Shown here: in pieces, positions 43,538 through 53,658 of the stretch
Layout of the letters: each line of letters opens with the position of its first letter
Numbering within the stretch: position 1 is the first letter of the stretch
NCBI GenBank assembly: GCA_025766275.1
Contig: JAFKAC010000078.1
Coordinates: forward strand, 219,222 to 283,221
Reading direction: 5' to 3'
Source of the DNA: Lactarius indigo
Taxonomy: Eukaryota; Basidiomycota; Agaricomycetes; Russulales; Russulaceae
DNA: 64,000 nucleotides
Position numbers and translations under genes: made by a program
The notes under the pieces: model-generated
Database searches by the model: none
Told to the model about the DNA's origin: nothing
What the model saw: the letters and a program-made list of their open reading frames with translations, nothing else

Positions 43538-44035
43538 ATGCAGGGAAACGATTCAGAGATACAAAAGCATGTCTCTGAGTTAGAGGAGAACAACTTTAAG
43601 GAGGCAGTGTGTGGATCAAACTAATGCCTAACCAGGGCACTAAACCAATGCCTGTAGATGCGCTCTGAATTCTGGAAGGGTGTTTCATTCCTCAGTGAAA
43701 CAGATTCTGATGCAGGTCGACATCAGAGGGAAATGACAGGGCCCTCCAACGGAGGTTTTAGTGAGGTCCCAAAAAATGTGGTGCTCTTACAACCTGTGAT
43801 TCAAAAGCTCATAGATAAGGTGATTTGGAATGTCATCTGATCTGCCGAAGCTAACACAACACAGGACCCTCCAAAGGGTGTTTCTGCGGAATGGCTTTCA
43901 AAAGCCAGATCTAATGCTGGCTTCCTGAAAAAGTGGAAGGTGATAAGGAAAGAAAAATTGGAAGACCTTTTGAGTGATTTGGAAAATGAGATGGTTTTGG
44001 TAGATGTCTTAGCAGGGGGGGATGGAAAACTGTAG
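43538..44035 (+). CDS. Spliced gene E, 133-residue unknown protein
   Basis: Exons 43538-43606, 43658-43819 and 43865-44035; introns of 51 nt (GTGTGT..CTGTAG) and 45 nt (GTGATT..CACAG), all in phase 0. The exons give 23, 54 and 56 residues plus TAG, with no internal stop. The protein is hydrophilic: an acidic helical start (IQKHVSELEENNFKEA), a middle with VVLLQPVIQKLIDK, and a basic helical end (FLKKWKVIRKEKLEDLLSDL). No family recognised. It converges on gene C, with only 35 bp between stop codons. Intron 2 carries one CTGCCGA motif. Confidence 0.68.
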
Positions 44036-44070
44036 TTGATTTTCACGAAGACATAGAAATATAATTCTCA

Positions 44071-44748
44071 TTAACCCATGTTTTCTTCCAAACGAGAGGC
44101 CTCTCCCTCAAGACTCTCAAAACCATTGGAGATCGTATCGTAAAGGGAATTAACCTGGTTCTCAATTTCCTTGACCAGTTCCTGTGCTTCTTTGAATTTC
44201 CCTACTATTCTAGCGCGAAGTTGCGTGCTAGCTTCCTGCTACAGCACTGGTTAATTTGAGGATCAGTAAATGAAACGAGGTACATACCATCTCTAGAGCA
44301 CGCAGCAACCCCACTACTACCTCCTCACGGACATCGAATGGTTCTTTCATTGTCTCCCCTTCAAATTTCCACCACTCTGTAAAATTAAATTGAGGAATGC
44401 CAGCTGCCTGGAACATTCCCTCTAGCTGCTGGTTTGCTTCGGGAGCCATATAGGACCCTGGGTTCCTAATGTCTGAAAACCCACAAAAGGCAATCCTGAC
44501 CGACTCTGGCACTTGAGGGGAGCTGCCGCTAGACGACAGAAGGCCAATAATCCATACAGCAGCAAGCTAAGTCCAATTTCTGGTGAAAAGATATTCCTAG
44601 CACATTGAGTAATGCTTACCACTTCCTTGTGTAAGCTGCCGATATAGTTTTTGTCAATATCGGCAGGTTTGAGAAGGATAATGGATATTCTCTGGCCAAT
44701 GTAGGCGAGTGCAGCGTCTAGTATGGAGGTGCCGATTTCAGTGGACAT
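44071..44748 (-). CDS. Spliced gene C, 190-residue unknown protein
   Basis: Exons 44748-44620, 44566-44288 and 44235-44071; introns of 53 nt (GTAAGC..CTTAG) and 52 nt (GTATGT..TAGCAG), all phase 0, giving 43, 93 and 54 residues then TAA. No stop or frameshift. The N-terminus is helical (ILDAALAYIGQRISIILLKP), the middle has NFTEWWKFEGETMKEPFDV, and the C-terminus is a coiled coil (FKEAQELVKEIENQVNSLYD). No domain recognised. Textbook splice sites and perfect phase argue for a functional gene. It lies just downstream of the KDZ transposase fragment on the same strand. Confidence 0.72.
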
Positions 44749-45246
44749 GGTATGCGGATGTGAATTGATGCGCAAATGGAATGGAATCTCTATGCTTAAG
44801 AAGCTGCCTTCGGGAGCTGCCGATGAGTGCTGATGATCTTAAGTGAGTATACGCCCATGCTGCATCATGCACATGACTCCAAGACATCTCCATTTGAAGT
44901 TTCTGTTGCTTGTGTGAGGAAATGCCTGTGGCACATGCCTGTCACAAGCCCATATATCGGCAGCCCTCCAGCCAGCTATGTGCTAATAGAATGTCGTTAG
45001 CAGAGACCCTCCACCGGCAGCCCAAGCCACAAACACCTACCGGTGACTCATGGCTAGCTGCAGTGAAGCAAAACATCCAATCTGTTTCCCTTTATAGAGA
45101 TAACTCTGACTTTCCGTTGGAGACTATATAGCAGGCCTAATTGTAAATGAGGGAATGAAACAGATTTATTTCTAAAGGAATTGTAGTTTTAAGCTCCCAC
45201 TGACTACCGATAGCTAATCGGCAGCGCTATGCGAAAGTTATTAAAC
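44749..45246. other. Spacer between gene C and the transposase fragment
   Basis: Holds several CTGCCGA/TCGGCAG motifs (about 44816, 44957, 45220) and related CCGGCAG at 45017. It probably contains the gene C promoter; no clear TATA box seen. No convincing coding sequence. Confidence 0.45.
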
Positions 45247-45752
45247 TCATCTACTTGGTTGCAGCCGTAGAACTTTAGCAAACTCAGGAGGCGGATTACT
45301 CCTGAGTAAAGCAGTAAACCTGGACTCTGCCTGAATAGCCATCGAGCACCACATTGCACTCTGTTTGGCTGCCCACGCAGCATGCCCTGACTGTGACTGG
45401 GGCTCAAGGAGCTCCTGCTTTGCTTGCCAAAATTGCTCTTGATGCCTAAAAAACCTGACAGCGGACTCCATCTCAACTTGAAGACACTGAAGTTCTTCTA
45501 TCCATCGCATCTTTTGAGCTTTTGCCCGAAGCCAATGTACTCGGTAGACTGTATAGAGCGTTATATTGTTTGAGTGTGTGTGAACAGAGAGCTACGCACA
45601 GTCTTCCATCCATTCCCCAATGTCGGCATCTCTCTGAATGTCCATTGTCCAAAACCAGGGCAATGATTTATTCCACTGGCCACGTACATGAGGGGCAATT
45701 ACACTTGTCTTGACACTCAAGTCCTGGCGCCTCAAGACTTTGTATCGATCAA
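45247..45752 (-). pseudogene. KDZ transposase, C-terminal fragment
   Basis: Minus strand: exon 45752-45600 reads ..VIAPHVRGQWNKSLPWFW; a 51-nt intron (45599-45549, GTGCGT..TACAG) joins in phase to exon 45548-45247, giving FYRVHWLRAKAQKMRWIEEL and a stop at 45249-45247. The order PWFW, then YRVHWLRAKA..RW.EE, then an EM..FF.....W segment is what I know from the C-terminus of KDZ transposases of Agaricomycetes. The catalytic part would be upstream and is absent because a gypsy LTR starts at 45753. Cut-and-paste activity is therefore not possible from this copy. Confidence 0.78.
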
Positions 45753-46253
45753 TGTAACGCCGTCACGACGTTTAGCTCGACTTGAGCACGATTGGCGGCA
45801 ACAACTTTACGGGGTTAAAGTCTCAACCTTGAAGACGCGGAGGTCCAAGTCTTTGCCTCAGTGAATACACGAAGGTACACCGGCAAATCGAAGTTTCTAG
45901 AGTTACGACTGGAGTCGAGGAGATAGAGAGAAGAGAGGAACAAGTGACGATTCAAGAAGACCAAGATGGCGTATCTTGGTCTTCACAAGACAGTTTAAAT
46001 ACACGTTCTAGCAGGCTTTGAAGCGCTGCTATGAGTCACAGTAAGTAGCGTCCAACGTATCGCAGAAACAGCGCGAACCCTACTACTACTAGTACTAGTA
46101 CTAGTGGCGTCAGTCATCAGTCATCTATCAAGTCCCTATCGCCTATCGCACCACCGTATCACCGTAAGTAAGTCCGTCACTAATATACCTTACCGCCGTA
46201 GTGACAACCGGTACAGTAAGGGTCGTGCAGTCCATCCAAGCCGAAACGTGACA
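45753..46253 (-). repeat. LTR of the truncated Gyp-1 relative
   Basis: 501 bp, plus-strand ends TGTAACGCC and GAAACGTGACA; hairpin GAAGACCAAGAT..ATCTTGGTCTTC kept at about 45955-45985; TACTAG block near 46080-46105. Confidence 0.9.
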
Positions 46254-46282
46254 TCACCCTCCTCTTAGCGTGAGGCCCCGAC

Positions 46283-47784
46283 TCACCGAAAGTCTCTGGC
46301 CGGCCAGTTGCGCTGTTCGTCGGCAATGCGCTCGAGTGCTGTAGCGCGCTCCAATCGGTAGATGGAGTCTTGTCGGTCGCTTTGGGCGCACGCGATCATG
46401 TCGCGGAGTTGAGCCACCCTAGCGCGAAGTCGCTCCAGTTCAAAACTGGCCGCACGGTAGCGCGTGACTTCCGCCGTAAGCGTCTCGTCATTGATGCGAT
46501 TGAGAGCGCGGTCCATAACCTTGTCCGCGGCGAAGATGACGAGATCCTCGTGAGGGTACGTGGGGCGCAGCGCGGCGCTGACGTGTGGCTCGGCGTAGAG
46601 GGGCTTACCGTATAGATGGGGGGAGCCAGGTATCACCCCGAGTATGAGGGGGTCCGCCCCTCCAATAATCTGGACGTGAGACGCGTCCCTCTCTACTTCG
46701 TCGGGCCCGGTGATGGGGTATGGAATGTAATGGGGTCGTCGATTTGCCCGGAACCCTTCAGGTGCAATGACGTGCGCGGGGTCGTCGGCGGCGGTGAAGG
46801 GACGGTGGTCTGCGGCGCCTGGTACACGCACACGTCCTCGATACATGGCGGACCCGTCAGAGTTGACGAGCCAGGGTGTGATGCGGGGATTAGTAGGGTC
46901 GCTTTTTGTTCGAAGGAAGGCGTGCCGTGCCGGGTAGTAATCGTCATCGTCATGGCCAGCCTCAGCAGCCTCCATTGCTGCCGCCGCTCTCGCATCTCTT
47001 TCAGTCGGGCCGCGGCTGAGTCTAGCTGTTCCTTCTGCCACTCCGCCGCTACCCTCTTCCAACCGTCCAACTCGTACTCCAGGAGAGCTTGAACGCTCGT
47101 CGTTGCGCGGGAAAACTCCGCGAACGCCGACGAGGTCGTCGCTTGGGGGGATGGCAGCGATGGGCTCACGTGCCCCGTGTTCATCGCGGAAGACATGGGC
47201 GACGGCGGACTCGTCGTCGGGCTGTTGCGTAGGGTCTGGAAATCGGGCAAGGACATTTGCCCACTCTTGTGCGGTGATACGGCCCTCTGGCTGGCCGACA
47301 GGTGTGTACGGGGTGATTTGGGTGTTGGGAATCTCAGTCTCGTCGTCTTCTGCGAGGAGGGCCCGAGCGTCTTCGGCAAGGGAGTCGAGGAGTATCGCTT
47401 GGGTGACATGTCGTAAAGGGGAAGTGGGCATGAGAGTGGAGATGGTAGTGCGAAGGAAAAGGGGACGACTCTCCTGAGCGACGACTGAGCTCCCTTTAAC
47501 CATTGCTCCGTGTGCTTGCGCTTCCTGAAAGAGGCGGAGCGCTTCTGGTGCGAAGATGTCATCCTTATTGACCCACTGATTCTCCGAGTCCGGGTATCCC
47601 TTCCACTTGACGAGGTATTGAAGCTTCCTTCCTCTGCCAAAATGCCGAGAGTCCAGAATGGCCTCGACTTCGTACTCCTCCTCTCCATCGATTAGCTCGG
47701 GCGGTGGTCGTGTGAAATTTTCCCCGTGAAGGGGGGTTTGCTTGTATGGCGTGAGGAGATCGATGTGGAATACTGGGTTTAGGG
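46283..47784 (-). pseudogene. Chromodomain and tail of a Gyp-1-type pol
   Basis: From the truncation the frame reads VFHIDLL, the chromodomain (LQYLVKWKGYPDSENQW, about 47545-47620), then the complete post-chromodomain tail to 46283. No internal stop in about 1.4 kb, in contrast to Gyp-1; where Gyp-1 has TGA at 15804 this copy has CGA. Ends in a coiled coil. Truncated at the 5' side, so not a full gene. Confidence 0.85.
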
Positions 47785-47805
47785 TGAAGTTGCACTACAC
47801 CACCG

Positions 47806-48121
47806 AAGGTGGTGTTCGAAATGAAGAGGCGGAAGGACGACGCACCAAGGTGCTGCTGGGGGATCCCAACAAGCGCAGTCCTTAGGGTTATGAGCCACTT
47901 TGCAGTACCCCTAGGGGTGGACGTAGGGGTGGTGTTCATTGTACGCGGGGTTTAGGTTTTGCCTAGGTATAGGCCTCAGGTGGACTTAAGGCAGTCACCT
48001 AGAGCTCATGCAATTCTTATAGGTTTCTGTATATGTGTACATCAAATACTCCATATGCATGCCAAAATGTATTAGGTGCACACATGTCCAAAGACTCAAT
48101 TAACTCGACCCAAACTCAAGA
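47806..48121. other. Hairpin-rich unassigned sequence
   Basis: Contains several short perfect inverted repeats: CACCACCGAAGGTGGTG (47800-47816), GCACCAAGGTGC (47839-47850) and CCCCTAGGGG (47909-47918). ATTTCGAACACC on the minus strand resembles a B box of a tRNA-derived SINE, but no convincing A box or tRNA fold was found. The remainder to 48121 shows nothing. Confidence 0.3.
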
Positions 48122-49830
48122 GTGACACTGAGAAAAGGAGTCCCGGACTCCTCACATGTACACCACCCTCTTATAGCCCAATTTCCAGAGCAACACTGAG
48201 AAAAGGAGTCCAGGACTCCTCACACATACACCACCCTCTACATCCCCAATTTCCAGAGTGACACCGAGAAAAGGAGTCCAGGACTCCTCACATGTACACC
48301 ACCCCCCTCTTACAGCCAAATTTCTAGAGCAACACCAAGAAAAGGAGTCCAGGACTCCTCACACGTACACCACCCTCTTACAGCCAAATTTCCAGAGTGA
48401 CACTGAGAAAAGGAGTCCAGGACTCCTCACACATACACCACCCTCTTACAGCCAAATTTTCAGAGCGACACCGAGAAAAGGAGTCCCGGACTCCTCATGT
48501 ACACACCACCCTCTTACAGCCAAATTTCCAGAGCAACACCGAGAAAAGGAGTCCCGGACTCCTCACATGTACACCACCCCCTTACAGCCAAATTTCTAGA
48601 GCGACACCGAGAAAAGGAGTCCAGGACTCCTCACACATACACCACCCTCTTACAGCCAAATTTCCAGAGTGACACTGAGAAAAGGAGTCCAGGACTCCTC
48701 ACACATACACCACCCTCTTACAGCCCAATTTCTTACAGCCCAATTTCCAGAGCAACACCGAGAAAAGGAGTCCAGGACTCCTCACATGTACACCACCCTC
48801 TTACAGCCAAATTTCCAGAGCAACACCGAGAAAAGGAGTCCCGGACTCCTCACACGTACACCACCCTCTTACAGCCAAATTTCTAGAGCGACACCGAGAA
48901 AAGGAGTCCAGGACTCCTCACACGTACACCACCCTCTTACAGCCAAATTTCTAGAGCGACACCAAGAAAAGGAGTCCAGGACTCCTCACACGTACACCAC
49001 CCTCTTACAGCCAAATTTCTAGAGCGACACCAAGAAAAGGAGTTCAGGACTCCTCACATGTACACCACCCTCTTACAGCCAAATTTCCAGAGCAACACCG
49101 AGAAAAGGAGTCCCGGACTCCTCACACATACACCACCCTCTTACAGCCAAATTTCCAGAGCAACACCGAGAAAAGGAGTCCCGGACTCCTCACACGTACA
49201 CCACCCTCTTACAGCCAAATTTCCAGAGCAACACCAAGAAAAGGAGTCCCGGACTCCTCACACGTACACCACCCTCTTACAGCCAAATTTCCAGAGTGAC
49301 ACCGAGAAAAGGAGTCCAGGACTCCTCACATGTACACCACCCTCTTATAGCCAAATTTCCAGAGCAACACCGAGAAAAGGAGTCCCGGACTCCTCACACG
49401 TACACCACCCTCTTACAGCCAAATTTCCAGAGCAACACCGAGAAAAGGAGTCCAGGACTCCTCACATGTACACCACCCTCTTATAGCCAAATTTCTAGAG
49501 CAACACTGAGAAAAGGAGTCCAGGACTCCTCACACGTACACCACCCTCTTCAGCCAAATTTCCAGAGCAACACCAAGAAAAGGAGTCCCGGACTCCTCAC
49601 ATGTACACCACCCTCTTACAGCCCAATTTCTAGAGCAACACTGAGAAAAGGAGTCTGGGACTCCTCACGTACACACCATCCTCTTATAGCCCAATTTCTC
49701 AAGTATGACACTGAGAAAAGGAGTCCTAGACTCCTCACACGCACACCACCCTCTTATAGCCCAATTTATCAAGCATAACACTGAGAAAAGGAGTCCTAGA
49801 CTCCTTACACATACACCACCATATTACTAT
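48122..49830 (+). repeat. 68-bp minisatellite, about 25 copies
   Basis: Unit theme: ACACCGAGAAAAGGAGTCC, then N, GGACTCCTCACACGTACACC, ACCCTCTTACAGCCAAATTT and C/T CAGAGCG. Each unit carries the palindrome GGAGTCC-N-GGACTCC. Because 68 is not a multiple of three and no frame of the unit has a stop, all three forward frames stay open over long stretches; the peptides are by-products. The last two units (49680-49820) are more diverged. Confidence 0.95.
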
Positions 49831-50105
49831 ACATATTTAATACATGCACAATGTACCATGTGCTAATAACATGTTCACATATAATGTGCATGCTGTGACA
49901 GTTAAAACATTATTATCAGGGTATATTACTAAAGTGTCATTGATGTCTGATTTGTTTCCATGCACACATGCACCAAACACTCTGCTCTACATAGTAGATC
50001 TGAGATGCATACTGCACACCAATGCCCAGCCAACAATATGACCATATATTAGGCACATAGAGTTAAGGTTAAGGTTAACATCAAACCCTAAAATAGGGTT
50101 AGGGT
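49831..50105. other. AT-rich spacer with a telomere-like patch
   Basis: At 50062-50107 the sequence has two GGTTAAG units, then AAACCCTA, AA, ATAGGGTTAGGGTTT: short runs of the TTAGGG telomere repeat in both orientations. Too short to call a true interstitial telomere. The rest shows nothing. Confidence 0.5.
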
Positions 50106-50524
50106 TTGTTGTGTTCACATAGGGGGCAGCTTTTGAATACATAAATGTAAGTTTTGATGATGATCTGCAGGTAAACTGTCTGATTGTTGATATCCCATGT
50201 GCAGTTAATAGTGATATGACTTAAGGGTGTAATACAGTCCATGATTTGTATCACTGGGATGTTGTACTGTGATTTTGAGCTGAAGAGCTGTACTGTACAG
50301 TGGCGAGTGAGCAACGCGAACAAGCCATGCTGTACAGTACAGCTCTTCAGCTCAAAATCACAGTACAACATCCCAGTGATACAAATCATGGACTGTATTA
50401 CACCCTTAAGTCATATCACTATTAACTGCACATGGGATATCAACAATCAGACAGTTTACCTGCAGATCATCATCAAAACTTACATTTATGTATTCAAAAG
50501 CTGCCCCCTATGTGAACACAACAA
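50106..50524. repeat. Perfect long hairpin, 195-bp arms
   Basis: 50106-50300 and 50330-50524 are exact reverse complements (I compared them base by base); the spacer 50301-50329 is 29 nt and GC-richer than the arms. Transcribed from either strand it would fold into a 195-bp duplex. No similarity to other parts of the window and no target duplication at the ends. Confidence 0.95.
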
Positions 50525-50684
50525 TCCAATCATCCACTTGCAGAGTGACTTTTATAATTCATGGGCCAACCATTGGTGATACATTACTACTGCTGACTGA
50601 TGTTATAAAAGTCCATGACAATTACTGCTTACTGAGGCATCATAACTGACTACTGAGAGTCTGAGACAAATCTACAACACAATT
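50525..50684. other. Short spacer
   Basis: AT-rich, no feature seen. Confidence 0.4.
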
Positions 50685-51115
50685 ATGAACAGCATACATA
50701 GAAAGGGCATACTCACAGTGGCAAGGGAAATGTGGTGAGATATGCAAGTAAGCTGGAAGCAGAGGTGAACAGGGAAGTTGCACTGAAGCAAAGAGTCTGG
50801 CACATAAGCAGTGAGAACTGATGTTAGACATCAAAGGATTGAAGGGAGAAACATACCTGGCACATAAGTAGTGAGAACTGATGTGGACCAGCAGTGTACA
50901 TGCTACACTACTTATACTGTTTACAGGGGTGACACTAGTACAAGGGATGTAACATAGCGTCACAGAGTATAAGACATTGTTCTTCATCTGGGACAAAAGG
51001 AATACACAAATGGAGAATAAGGAGCACAGAACAAAGAAAGTCCAAGCAAAGATGATATCATAGTGACATCACAATAAGGATATAGCTAAAGGTAGAACAA
51101 AGTCATAGTATACAC
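50685..51115 (-). mobile_element. Truncated copia LTR
   Basis: Aligns inverted with the copia LTRs: ATGAACAGCAT at the start, GTGGTGAGATA, two copies of GTGAGAACTGATG, and GATGATATCATAGTGAC. About 100-150 bp at the end that would read ..CACTTATCAACA are missing. Confidence 0.8.
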
Positions 51116-53099
51116 AGTCGGTGGCTCTGGAGATTGGTTGTGCATGTGAATGAGCCTTTTGGTTGTGGGGGTTTTTGACCACCTGCAAGGCTCCCTGCCA
51201 GCACATCCGAGTCTTCTGCCAGCCCAGTACCCATGCCACATCTCTTGTATGCCAGCTCACTTCCAAGTCTTTGTAACCACAGAAAAGAGTCCCAAAAATC
51301 ACCAGTTTGTAAGAGTATAAAGACCAGTAGTCTGAGTAGTACAATACTTTGTCTACTCTTAGTCCTTGAATACAGTCTACTTGTTTAAACCTTTAGATTC
51401 CCCTCTCACTTGCCTGCCAAGTTCTCCCTCCCTCTGGTCACTTAATATGTGACCCTCAACTCTGCTTGCCCATTGCCTTTGGGCTACAACTGAACTGTGA
51501 CATAAGAGTAGACCTCTTTTCCTAGCTAGTGAACATGGCACAACGCATTCGACAAACAAACCTGAACCAGAGTCACTCATACCTCAGCAGTAAACAACTG
51601 GCATGACACTCCCGAACCATGTGATGTACAGTGCAAACAAACGACACAGGAAGCAGGACAGTAGTACACAGACAGCTCATCAGGAAAAACCTCCCATGCT
51701 AGCAAGAACAAATTATCAATAATTACTAGTAATTGTCAATTATTGCACATTGCTTAGTCCCCTTGATAATTTATTGGGGACTATCTCAATTGTAATAATT
51801 AGCACCTAGCTACTGACAAATTGTTCAAAAGTTATTTCAGCATTATGTGAATTCACCCACTGACACCCAGTTTGTAAAATAAGGAAAAAAAACATATTTA
51901 TTGCATGAAATATCTACAGGTAGCTAGCTACAGGAGTGCAGCACCTACTGCACCTGTCCCTGTTGTTGTGATCACTGCACCGCCCCATCAAAGTCATCGT
52001 CATTGATGTTGCAATATTACCTCTCTATCACCATTGCCTCACCATTGTGTCCTCACTGTCACCACCTTGTCCTCACTGTCACTCGTAGCTTGCATGTATG
52101 CAGTCCTGCTGTGGTCAGGTCATTGTTGGGCTTGTAGGAGTGGAGATGGGAGGGACCAAGTGAGGCAGTGGCTTTGGGGTCGACGGCAACAGGTGTCATG
52201 TCAGAGCAGTTGTGTAAGACCTGTGATGAATGTGAGCGTATTGTTACTTACATAGACCGGTACTCATCTGTTTTAAATTTGCAGGGGTGGAACCATCGAC
52301 AGTGTCTTGAGTGGCAGGTGCACAGGAGCTTGTATAGGGGCAATAGTGACTAGTTAGTGAGGACGCAAGGGATGAACATATTTGGACTTACAACTATGTT
52401 TGATGACACAGCAATGACTAAGGTGGTAGTGGCAGTGATGACATTGTTGCTGTGCATCAAATGATTGCAGTCATAAGAGCTACATCAGTTGTATAGCAGT
52501 GGGAGGACCTGCAATCAATAAATTAGAATGTTTCAGAGATAAATGAAGAAAAAAAAAAAAGAACGTGCTGTTTTTTTTTTTTCCATTCTGAGGCTTGCAC
52601 ATTGGAGGGGTGGCATCTGACTGCCTTGGGTCTGTTATGGGGGGAGCATGATGTGCGGGAGGTAGGCTCAGAAAGTGGAGGAAGGAATGGCGGATGAACC
52701 AGTGACGGGGGAGGGGGGAACAAGAGATCAGTGAAGGGAAAAGAGTGCATGCACATACAGTACCAAAATGGAACATTGTGGTCCATTATTGTATGAACGA
52801 ACGTGGGAAAGGCTTCCCACGCCCAGACCAATCAACAATAAACGTGACTTGCTTCATTTTTTTGACTTTGCCTTCACGCTTCTGCTCCATTGTCCTGCTC
52901 TGTTGTCTCACCTCTCCCCTGTACAGCACTAGAGTCCACCAGTACCACACCTCCATGCAGAGGTGAAACCAACGAGCCACACCAGGCATCTTCTTTGGTG
53001 CTGTCATGCTTGCCATCTTCTTGCTGCTGTGGAGCGTGCGACGATGACAGATGACCCCCTCACTTCAACGACAATGACGATACCAGCCACAAGCGGTGA
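51116..53099. other. Unassigned intergenic stretch
   Basis: No gene could be supported. A TATAAAG near 51317 and short direct repeats near 52030-52085 (CCTCACTGTCAC) were noted. Two A/T runs lie at 52547-52584. Short frames have no recognisable content. Confidence 0.4.
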
Positions 53100-53560
53100 C
53101 TTTCCACTATGATGGCATCTCGGCCGTGCGATCCTGACATGGTTATGTATGACCCAGACCCGGACCACCACCACCACCACTGCCACCACATTCCGCCGAT
53201 GCCCGTGCAGTGTGACCCTAACCACAATGAGGACATGGGCAATGACCATGACTATGTCAGCTGCAAGGCAGTAATGGTGACAACGAAGATGACTGCAATG
53301 ACTGCGGTCACAAAGAAATAGCAACAACACAAGCACAACTGGATGACGACCTCAACGGCGGGGATGAAGACGACGACAATGACTGTGGCTGTGATGGTGA
53401 TGAAGACGACGATGGCCGTGGCTGAAAAGTGGTGACACCTCAAGCACAACTACAGCTACGACGACTGTGATGCGAGGACAATGGCTACAGTGACAATGAG
53501 TGACAACAACGGGGTGGCTGTGGGGATTGCGATCGCGACGATGACTGTGAGGTGACGAAG
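53100..53560. repeat. Imperfect trinucleotide tract (GAY/CAC)
   Basis: Dense GAC, GAT, CAC and ACA triplets on the plus strand. Frames read runs of Asp, His and Thr in changing frames with stops, so this looks like a degenerate microsatellite and not an exon. Confidence 0.6.
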
Positions 53561-53592
53561 ACTACATCAGCCAAGGGGGGGCCGGGCCGTGG

Positions 53593-53658
53593 TTCCGTGA
53601 CCCGAGGTGGGGGGGGTCGACCGAAAGTCTCTAAAAAATTTGCTTTTTGGGTGTCTAA
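53593..53658 (+). repeat. Dispersed repeat, copy 2
   Basis: Matches 8341-8403 in the same orientation (TGACCC, GGTGGGGG, CCGAAAGTC, CTAAAAAATTTGCTTTTTGG, GTCTAA). Confidence 0.7.

Larger units (their letters stand above)
40200..45752 (-). mobile_element. Remnant of a large KDZ-type DNA transposon
   Basis: The minus-strand 3' end of a KDZ-like transposase (45247-45752) is followed by three spliced small genes and by arrays of a motif built on CTGCCGAT..TGGCCCA. The motif points one way at 40200-41460 and the other way at 42990-43520; about two dozen exact CTGCCGA/TCGGCAG copies are spread over 40.4-45.2 kb and are rare elsewhere in the window. The transposase 5' part is lost where an LTR element begins at 45753. 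Extent and ends are inferred; no terminal repeats were identified. Confidence 0.6.
45753..47805 (-). mobile_element. 5'-truncated Gyp-1 relative
   Basis: 3' LTR (45753-46253), polypurine tract, tail, chromodomain and the very end of integrase, all in minus orientation. Similarity to Gyp-1 ends near 47785-47805 (IHPVFHID region). It interrupts the KDZ transposase. Confidence 0.9.

Noticed and set aside
43639..43646. CACTA transposon end (GGCACTAAA)
   Set aside because: It lies inside gene E intron 1 and has no partner; the transposase fragment is KDZ-like.
47806..47945. tRNA gene or SINE
   Set aside because: Only a B-box-like string and small hairpins; no cloverleaf or A box could be drawn.
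48258..49778. Overlapping long frames as a repetitive secreted protein
   Set aside because: They exist only because no frame of the 68-bp unit contains a stop; the period is not a multiple of three and all three frames are equally open.
50241..50579. Pair of identical short proteins on opposite strands
   Set aside because: Explained by the perfect inverted repeat; no start context or similarity.
53109..53321. His/Asp-rich metal-binding peptide
   Set aside because: Produced by a degenerate triplet repeat; frame changes and stops throughout.
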